This document shows positions 58,666-64,000 of a stretch of DNA of 64,000 nt, piece by piece. How positions within the stretch are numbered: position 1 is the stretch's first letter; every line of letters begins with the position of its first letter. The notes beneath the pieces were generated by a model, which had not been told where the DNA came from, did no database searches, and saw nothing but the letters and a program-made list of their open reading frames with translations. A program made the position numbers and the translations under genes. Source of the stretch: Streptomyces iranensis (GTDB lineage Bacteria > Actinomycetota > Actinomycetes > Streptomycetales > Streptomycetaceae); contig NZ_JAGGLR010000008.1 of NCBI RefSeq assembly GCF_017874715.1, positions 62,001-126,000 on the forward strand, given 5' to 3'.

Positions 58666-61125
58666 TCAGGTCCATGGGTCGCTTTCGGTCACCGGAGGGC
58701 CGACTCCGTATGCGTCGCGATGGCCGGTATACGGATCCGTGGCCGTCGGGAGATCCGGCGCCGATGTGGACAGCAGTTGCCGTACCTCCTCGGGCTCGGG
58801 TGAGCCCAGCCGTTCACGGAGGGCCCGTGCCTGCCTCCAGCAGTCCTGGGCCCGGGTTGGCTGCCCGGCCGCCATCAGGGCCTTCGCCAGAACGGTGAGA
58901 AAGGAGAAGCGCCGCCACTCGCCGCCGAGACCGCCCAGGGCGAGGGACCGTTCGGCGTGTGCCACCGCTTCTGAGGGGCGCTGCGCGGCCAGATACATTT
59001 CGGCCAGCCGGAAATGGGCCATGCCTTCCCACAGTGGCTGACGGGCTTCGTGAAAGAGCTCGAGCGCTTCGGTGAGGTGGACGGACGCCTCCTCCAGCCG
59101 GTGGGCGCGCGTCAGCGCGATGCCGACGGTGTACATCCCGTTGGCGAGCCGCAGCGGGGCGCCGAGCCTGCGGTAGATGGCGAGCCCCTGCTCGGCCAGT
59201 TCCACACCGGTCCGGGTGCGGCCCCGGCTCACATGGAGCCGGGAGAGATTGGCCAGGGCGCTCGCCTCGCCCGCCTCGTTGGCATCGGCGCGGAACGCAT
59301 CGAGCGCCTGTCCGAGGTACCTCTCGGCGTCTTCGTGCCGCCCCAGCCCGTTGGCCACGATGCCGAGCTGATTGGAGGCGCGGCTGGCGACCACCGGATC
59401 GTCGCCGTCCAGCTCCAGCGCGCGGAGCAGCTCCCGCTCGGCGTGGCCGTATCGGCCCGTGAAGCTGTACAGATGGCCCAGTGCCGAGCGGGCGCGGGCC
59501 TCGGTACGGGAATCCCCGGCGGCGTGGGCGGCGTCGCAGACCACCTGTGCCACCGTCTCGTACTGCCGCGGCCGGGCACCGGACTCGGCGAGGTCCAGCG
59601 CGCCCAGCAGCAGGTCCCCGGTGCGGCGGCGGGTGCTCTCCCCGGTGCACTTGGGCACACAGGCGAGCAGGCAGTCGGCCTCCGCGAAGAGCCAGTCCAG
59701 GGCGGCTTTCGAGGTCTCGAAGAGCAGTCCGGGATGGCCGGTGGGCTCCAGGTGCTCGACCATGCGGTCCCCAGGCCGCTCCAGGGCATACACCCGCGCC
59801 GCCGTCGCCAGGTAGAAGTCGAGCAACCGGGACAGCGCCTCCTCGCGCTCCGCCACCGCCCGCCGCTCCCGCTCCGCGCATGCCCGTGCGTAGAGCCGTA
59901 CGAGGTCATGGAAGCGGTAGCGGCCCGGTACGGCGGACTCCAGCAGCGAGTTGTCCACGAGGGAGGTGAGAAGCCGGCCGGTCTCCGCGGCGTCGAGGCC
60001 GAGCACCGCGCCCGCGGCCGACAGGGAGATGTCCGGGCCGCCGGCCAGGCCCAGCAGCCGGAAGGCGCGGGCTTGAGCCGGGTCGAGCTGTCCGTAGCCG
60101 AGTTCGAAGGTGGCCTTGACCGCCAGATCCCCGGCCCGCAGCTCGTCCAGCCGCCGGCGCTCGTCGGCGAGTTTGCGGGCGAGAACGGAGACGGTCCAGG
60201 TGCGGCGGGAGGCGAGCCGGGAGGCCGCTATGCGGATCGCGAGCGGGAGGTAGGAGCAGGACGCCACCACGTCCATGACCTCGGCACGTTCCACGGTCGC
60301 CCGCTCCTGGCCCACGATCAGTGCGAAGAGGTCGAACGCCTCCGGCGGGCTCATCGCGTCCAGGTCGACCGGGTGGGCGCGGTCCAGGTCGGACATATGG
60401 GTGCGACTGGTGATCAGCGCGACGCAGTCCGGTGCTCCGTCGTCGGGGAGCAGCGGCCGGACCTGAGCGGCATCGCGGGCGTTGTCCAGGAGGACGAGGA
60501 CGCGGCGGCCCTCGAGACACGCGCGGTAGAGCGCGGCGCGCTCCTCGGTGCCGTCCGGAATGGCGGCGTCGGAGGTGCCGAGTGAGCGCAGGAAGGCGCC
60601 GAGCACGGTCTCGGGGTCGGCAGGGGAGGGGCCCGCACCGCCGAGGTCGACGTAGAGCTGGCCGTCGGGGAAGCGGTGGCGGGCGGCGTGCGCGAGATGA
60701 ACGGCCAGGGCGGTCTTGCCGATGCCTCCGATACCGGCGATCGCGATGGCGGCCGGCCGGTCGGCGGAGGTCGCGAGCCGGTCGTTCAGCTCCCGTACGA
60801 GGTCCTCGCGACCGGTGAAGTCCGCCACCGCCGCGGGCAGCTGCGCGGGGCGCACGACGGTGGTGTCGGCCATGGGGTGTCGCGGGCGGTCGGCGGCGGT
60901 GGGCCGGGAGAGCGCGGTGGCGGGCCGTGCGGGGACGTGCGGCCGGAGCTCGCGGACGACATCGGCGCGGTAGCCGTTGTCCAACTCGACTTCGAGCCGT
61001 GTCCGGCCGAGGGCGGAGTCCGGGTCCGCGCCGAGGGCCAGGCTCGCCTCTTCACCGTGCCAGCACCGGTCCGGTACGGAACCGGTGGAACCTTCCTGCC
61101 GCCCCAGGCGCTCGTCGCCGGCCAT
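58666..61125 (-). CDS. AfsR-like NB-ARC/TPR protein lacking the DNA-binding domain
   Basis: 819-residue paralogue of the downstream AfsR-like protein. It begins MAGDERLGRQEG (compare MAGEKERAQEQ) but then jumps to a short BTAD remnant, CWHGEEASLALG with TRLEVELDNGYRADVVREL, which aligns to ETRLDLDLELGHHTEVVSEL of the paralogue. The winged helix and most of BTAD are missing. NB-ARC is intact (Walker A GIGGIGKTALAVH near 130; RVLVLLDNARDAAQVRPLL) and the TPR region is full length. It may act by hetero-oligomerising with the intact AfsR-like protein or as a signalling ATPase. The ATG at 61125 is chosen over the frame from 61227. Confidence 0.9.
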   Translation of the reverse strand: MAGDERLGRQEGSTGSVPDRCWHGEEASLALGADPDSALGRTRLEVELDNGYRADVVRELRPHVPARPATALSRPTAADRPRHPMADTTVVRPAQLPAAVADFTGREDLVRELNDRLATSADRPAAIAIAGIGGIGKTALAVHLAHAARHRFPDGQLYVDLGGAGPSPADPETVLGAFLRSLGTSDAAIPDGTEERAALYRACLEGRRVLVLLDNARDAAQVRPLLPDDGAPDCVALITSRTHMSDLDRAHPVDLDAMSPPEAFDLFALIVGQERATVERAEVMDVVASCSYLPLAIRIAASRLASRRTWTVSVLARKLADERRRLDELRAGDLAVKATFELGYGQLDPAQARAFRLLGLAGGPDISLSAAGAVLGLDAAETGRLLTSLVDNSLLESAVPGRYRFHDLVRLYARACAERERRAVAEREEALSRLLDFYLATAARVYALERPGDRMVEHLEPTGHPGLLFETSKAALDWLFAEADCLLACVPKCTGESTRRRTGDLLLGALDLAESGARPRQYETVAQVVCDAAHAAGDSRTEARARSALGHLYSFTGRYGHAERELLRALELDGDDPVVASRASNQLGIVANGLGRHEDAERYLGQALDAFRADANEAGEASALANLSRLHVSRGRTRTGVELAEQGLAIYRRLGAPLRLANGMYTVGIALTRAHRLEEASVHLTEALELFHEARQPLWEGMAHFRLAEMYLAAQRPSEAVAHAERSLALGGLGGEWRRFSFLTVLAKALMAAGQPTRAQDCWRQARALRERLGSPEPEEVRQLLSTSAPDLPTATDPYTGHRDAYGVGPPVTESDPWT

Positions 61126-61192
61126 GGTGCCCCCCGCACGTGCTTCCTCGCTGTACGGCCAGTCTGCCGTGCCGGTGGCTCGTACGTCAGTA
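61126..61192 (-). promoter_or_regulatory. Duplicated promoter block of the truncated AfsR-like gene
   Basis: It matches the 58537-58604 region base for base over long stretches, with TACTGACGT at 61184-61192 at the same distance from the ATG. This supports tandem duplication including the promoter. Confidence 0.65.
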
Positions 61193-61246
61193 AAGAGTGC
61201 GACGTGTCCGGAGCATCCGTCGAACATCCCAGGAGACGCCCGCGTA

Positions 61247-61263
61247 GCTGACGATCCGTCAGA
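61247..61263. promoter_or_regulatory. Candidate TetR operator 9: GCTGACGATCCGTCAGA
   Basis: Copy of the repeated motif with an intact right arm, 19 bases upstream of the amidohydrolase start. Confidence 0.78.
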
Positions 61264-61282
61264 TCGGCGCTACCGTGCAGTC

Positions 61283-62512
61283 ATGGAGAGCTTCCCGAAG
61301 ATAATCTCGGTGGACGACCACACGGTTGAGCCCCCTCACGTCTGGCGGGACCGGCTCCCGTCGAAGTACCGCGACAGCGGGCCGCGCATCGTCCGGGCGC
61401 CGCTGAAGGAGATGACCTTCATCGGCGGCAAGTTCGCCCCCAAGATGGGCGCGCCCGGGGACGACGGGCCGCTCGCGGACTGGTGGGTGTACGAGGAGCT
61501 GCACCGGCCGCTGACCCGGCTGGACACCGCCGTCGGCTACGACCGGGACGAGGTCAAGCTGGAGGCCATCACCTACGAGCAGATGCGGCCCGGCTCCTTC
61601 TCGGTGCCGGACCGGCTCGCGGACATGGACGTCAACCACGTCCAGTCCGCGCTCTGCTTCCCGACCTTCCCCCGCTTCTGCGGGCAGACCTTCACCGAGG
61701 CCGCCGACCGCGAGCTGGGGCTGCTCGGGGTCCGGGCGTACAACGACTGGATGGTGGAGGAGTGGTGCGGCCCCGAGGCCCGGGGCAGGCTGATCCCGCT
61801 GATCATCATCCCGCTGTGGGACGCCGAGCTGGCCGCCGCCGAGGTGCGGCGGAACGCGGCGCGCGGGGTGCGGGCCGTCTGCTTCTCGGAGATCCCGCCG
61901 AACCTGGGGCTGCCCTCGATCCACACCGACGACTGGGACCCGTTCCTGGCCGCGTGCGACGAGACCGGCACGGTCGTCGCGATGCACATCGGCTCCTCCT
62001 CGAGGATGCCCTCGACCTCCGCGGACGCGCCCCCCGCGGTCGGCTCCACGATCACCTTCGCCAACTGCTGCTTCTCGATGGTCGACTGGCTGATGAGCGG
62101 GAAGTTCGAGCGCTTCCCGAACTTGAAGGTGATGTACGCGGAGGGCCAGATCGGCTGGATCCCCTACATCCTCGAGCGCGCCGATGTGGTGTGGGAGGAG
62201 AACCGGGGCTGGGGCGGAGTGGCCGACAAGGTGCTGCGCCCGCCGTCCGAGCTGTTCACCGAGCATGTCTACGGCTGCTTCTTCGACGACGCCTTCGGGC
62301 TGCGCAACCTCGACGCCATCGGGGTCGGCAACGTGCTCTACGAGACGGACTATCCGCACTCGGACTCCACCTGGCCCAAGTCGCGGGAGGTCGGCGAGGC
62401 GCAGATGGGGCATCTGGCGCCGGATGTCGTGGAGCGGATTGTGCGCGGCAACGCGATCGAGCTGCTGGGGCTCACGGCGGACGGGCTCTGGGCGGGGGCG
62501 CCGGGGGCGTAG
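61283..62512 (+). CDS. Amidohydrolase-family protein (ACMSD-like)
   Basis: 409-residue TIM-barrel protein of amidohydrolase family 2. The start MESFPKIISVDDHTVEPPHV carries the first-strand D-x-H position. VVAMHIGSSSRMPST, VMYAEGQIGWIPYILERADV and LYETDYPHSDSTWPKSREV give the later metal and active-site segments. Relatives are decarboxylases or hydrolases acting on ring-derived acids. The ATG at 61283 has no clear ribosome site and operator 9 is close, so the leader is short. Single gene; divergent from the truncated AfsR-like gene. Confidence 0.9.
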   Translation: MESFPKIISVDDHTVEPPHVWRDRLPSKYRDSGPRIVRAPLKEMTFIGGKFAPKMGAPGDDGPLADWWVYEELHRPLTRLDTAVGYDRDEVKLEAITYEQMRPGSFSVPDRLADMDVNHVQSALCFPTFPRFCGQTFTEAADRELGLLGVRAYNDWMVEEWCGPEARGRLIPLIIIPLWDAELAAAEVRRNAARGVRAVCFSEIPPNLGLPSIHTDDWDPFLAACDETGTVVAMHIGSSSRMPSTSADAPPAVGSTITFANCCFSMVDWLMSGKFERFPNLKVMYAEGQIGWIPYILERADVVWEENRGWGGVADKVLRPPSELFTEHVYGCFFDDAFGLRNLDAIGVGNVLYETDYPHSDSTWPKSREVGEAQMGHLAPDVVERIVRGNAIELLGLTADGLWAGAPGA

Positions 62513-62530
62513 CCGGTTTGTCCGGGTGGC

Positions 62531-62632
62531 GTTGGTTCCGGCGTCGGCCTGGTCGGGGAGGGGTGTTGGTTCCAGCGTCGGCCTGGTCGGGGAGGGGTGT
62601 CGGTTCCGGCGTCGGCCTGGTCACGGAGGAGC
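62531..62632. repeat. Three 34-bp tandem repeats after the amidohydrolase
   Basis: Three 34-bp units (containing GGCGTCGGCCTGGTCGGGGA with small changes) lie 18 bases after the stop. They are non-coding and have no spacers. Confidence 0.85.
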
Positions 62633-62729
62633 AAGAAAACGGTCACTGTCGGTCAATGACAACCCCCGGACCCTCCGGCAGGCTGGGGGCATATCGGCCC
62701 TCCCGCCTCCCCACGCCGTCACCCACCCC

Positions 62730-63190
62730 TTACGACGTGACAGGGGCCGTGGGCGGCGCGGAGGGCCGGGTGTCCCTGTGTACCGGGCGTCGCGGGGTAG
62801 CGCCCGGCGCGCGGGACACAAGCGCCAGATGGCGGTAGTCGCCGGGCGGCATCCCGTACGCGGCGCGGAAGGCGCGGCTGAAGACGGCGGGGTGGGCGAA
62901 GCCCCAGCAGCGCGGCCGCCAGGTCGGTCAGCGCGGTGCCCAGGCGCGGCCCGTCGGAGGGGCGTAAGGAGCGGTCAGCCGCGAGCCGGGTGAGGAACCC
63001 CGTCAGCGGGGCGCCCACCCCTTCGCGCGCGGGGATTGGGCCGGGCGAGCAGCCGGTCGATCCGGTCGTGGGGGACCGGGATCAGTCGTGGGGGACCGGG
63101 ATCAGGGCTTTGCGGGCATGGGCCCCGAGGTCCGCACGTCCGTACGCCGGCAAAGCGTTGCGCGGCGGGACGAGACTGTCGTACCCCTTG
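62730..63190 (-). pseudogene. AraC-family regulator pseudogene
   Basis: Read on the minus strand, three pieces of an AraC-type regulator lie in different frames. First comes YDSLVPPRNALPAYGRADLG with ARKALIPVPHD (63190-63082), then MGAPLTGFLTRLAADRSLRP with LGTALTDLAAALLG (63018-62905), then GFAHPAVFSRAFRAAYGMPP with GDYRHLALVSRA, ending at TAA 62730. A perfect 20-bp duplication (63066-63085, 63086-63105) shifts the first junction. At the second, the first helix-turn-helix has been deleted with a frameshift. The N-terminus is also missing. It is a dead regulator between the amidohydrolase and the luciferase-like gene. Confidence 0.75.
63066..63105. repeat. 20-bp perfect tandem duplication in the AraC pseudogene
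   Basis: Two identical 20-bp copies (TCGTGGGGGACCGGGATCAG). The length is not a multiple of three, so it breaks the regulator frame. Confidence 0.92.
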
Positions 63191-63207
63191 TCTGATGGAC
63201 CGTCAGA
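63191..63207. promoter_or_regulatory. Candidate TetR operator 10: TCTGATGGACCGTCAGA
   Basis: Near-perfect palindrome 58 bases upstream of the luciferase-like gene. A further CGTCAGA half-site lies near 63223, so binding could extend downstream. Confidence 0.8.
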
Positions 63208-63265
63208 TACGACCATGTCCGACGTCAGATTCGACGATGACGGTCCACCGACAAGGAGGCCCGGC

Positions 63266-64000
63266 ATGCGCGTCCTGCCCCGGGGCCGGTTGAGCTATGG
63301 CATGCAGCTGCCGATCCAGTCGCAGTCCACCCTCTACGCCGAGCCGTGGGAGGCCGGGGCGGGCCCGGCCGAGCTGCTCGAGGTCGCCCGCGCCGCCGAC
63401 CGGCTCGGCTTCGCGTACCTCGCCGTCTGCGACCACGTCGCGATCCCGCGGCGGCTGGCCGCGGCCATGGGCACCGTCTGGTACGACCCGGTGGCCACCC
63501 TCGGCTGGCTCGCCGCGGCCACCGAGCGGGTGTGGCTGCTCAGCCATGTGGCGGTCGCCGCGCTGCGCCATCCGCTGCTGACCGCCAAGCAGTACGCCAC
63601 GCTCGACCGCCTCTCCGGCGGCCGGCTCATCCTCGGGGTCGGGGCCGGGCACGTCCGGGAGGAGTTCGAGGCGCTGGGGGTGGACTTCGCCCGGCGCGGA
63701 GCGCTGCTGGACGAGACGGTCGACGCGCTGAAGGCGGCGCTGGGACCGGAGGAGTTCCCCGACTTCCGCGGCGAGCGGTTCGCGTTCAGCGGCCTCGGGC
63801 AGGCCCCGCGCCCCGTCCAGACGCCGCGCCCCCCGCTGTGGGTCGGCGGCTCCTCGCCCGCCGCGGTGCGCCGCGCGGCGGTCCGGGGCGACGGCTGGCT
63901 CCCGCAGGGCGACCCACGGGACCGGCTGCCCGGCCAGATCGCCCGGCTGCGCGAGCTGCGGAAGGAGGCGGCCCAACACGATCGCGGCTGTGAGGAACCC
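63266..64000 (+). CDS. Luciferase-like (LLM) flavin- or F420-dependent oxidoreductase, 3' truncated by window
   Basis: The first 245 residues of a TIM-barrel LLM-class enzyme: LEVARAADRLGFAYLAVCDH, TERVWLLSHVAVAALRHPLL, YATLDRLSGGRLILGVGAGH, REEFEALGVDFARRGALLDE and PLWVGGSSPAAVRRAAVRGD. Members are FMN monooxygenases or F420-dependent dehydrogenases; the DDN-family protein in the same candidate regulon makes F420 plausible. The ATG has AAGGAGG six bases upstream. The stop lies beyond the window. Confidence 0.92.
   Translation, partial: MRVLPRGRLSYGMQLPIQSQSTLYAEPWEAGAGPAELLEVARAADRLGFAYLAVCDHVAIPRRLAAAMGTVWYDPVATLGWLAAATERVWLLSHVAVAALRHPLLTAKQYATLDRLSGGRLILGVGAGHVREEFEALGVDFARRGALLDETVDALKAALGPEEFPDFRGERFAFSGLGQAPRPVQTPRPPLWVGGSSPAAVRRAAVRGDGWLPQGDPRDRLPGQIARLRELRKEAAQHDRGCEEP

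Overview
The window is high-GC DNA with long GC3-biased genes, many GTG starts and AGGAGG-type ribosome sites. The gene content fits a Streptomyces chromosome: a guaB/guaB3 pair beside an ECF-type sigma factor, glpD, membrane Ser/Thr kinases, an RsbW-like ATPase, AfsR-type SARP regulators and many acyl-CoA enzymes. I saw no rRNA, tRNA, CRISPR array, intact transposase, or PKS/NRPS genes. All functions are read from motifs; no database search was run.

Layout. (1) 1-13.2 kb, mostly core: sigma factor tail, guaB, guaB3, two related four-helix membrane proteins, an MreB-like actin, a large secreted DUF6049-like protein, a nucleotide-sugar dehydrogenase lacking its expected catalytic Cys, glpD and a serine-hydrolase lipoprotein. 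(2) 13.3-18.5 kb: an active-looking membrane Ser/Thr kinase followed by a membrane pseudokinase with a related ectodomain. (3) 18.5-44.3 kb: a catabolic region of CoA ligase, acyl-CoA dehydrogenases, SDR, aldehyde and alcohol dehydrogenases, cyclase, enoyl-CoA hydratase, ADP-forming acyl-CoA synthetase, thiolase, DUF35 protein, flavin reductase and a TetR regulator. (4) 44.8-50.1 kb: a VOC protein, a soluble kinase fused to a PQQ-type beta-propeller, and two small exported proteins. (5) 50.1-54.3 kb: a second catabolic block (enoyl-CoA hydratase, DUF35 protein, thiolase, FadD3-like ligase). (6) 54.5-61.1 kb: an AfsR-like regulator, a downstream AfsS-like repeat protein, a small secreted peptide with the same motif, and a tandem AfsR copy that has lost its DNA-binding domain. 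(7) 61.2-64 kb: an amidohydrolase, an AraC-family pseudogene and a truncated luciferase-like oxidoreductase.

Two systems stand out. First, a 17-bp palindrome with consensus TCTGACGGnCCGTCAGA occurs ten times between 20.1 and 63.2 kb, almost always just upstream of an acyl-CoA-type gene. This unites blocks 3, 5 and 7 into one candidate regulon, and the only TetR repressor in the window (43697-44344) is the obvious candidate regulator. The enzyme set would activate an acid as its CoA thioester, dehydrogenate and hydrate it, and cleave it by thiolase or retro-aldol chemistry. The substrate is unknown; an alicyclic or steroid-like acid is a guess. Second, the AfsR/AfsS-like locus has undergone a tandem duplication that kept the promoter and the first residues but deleted the DNA-binding domain, giving a likely NB-ARC/TPR regulator without a DNA-binding head.
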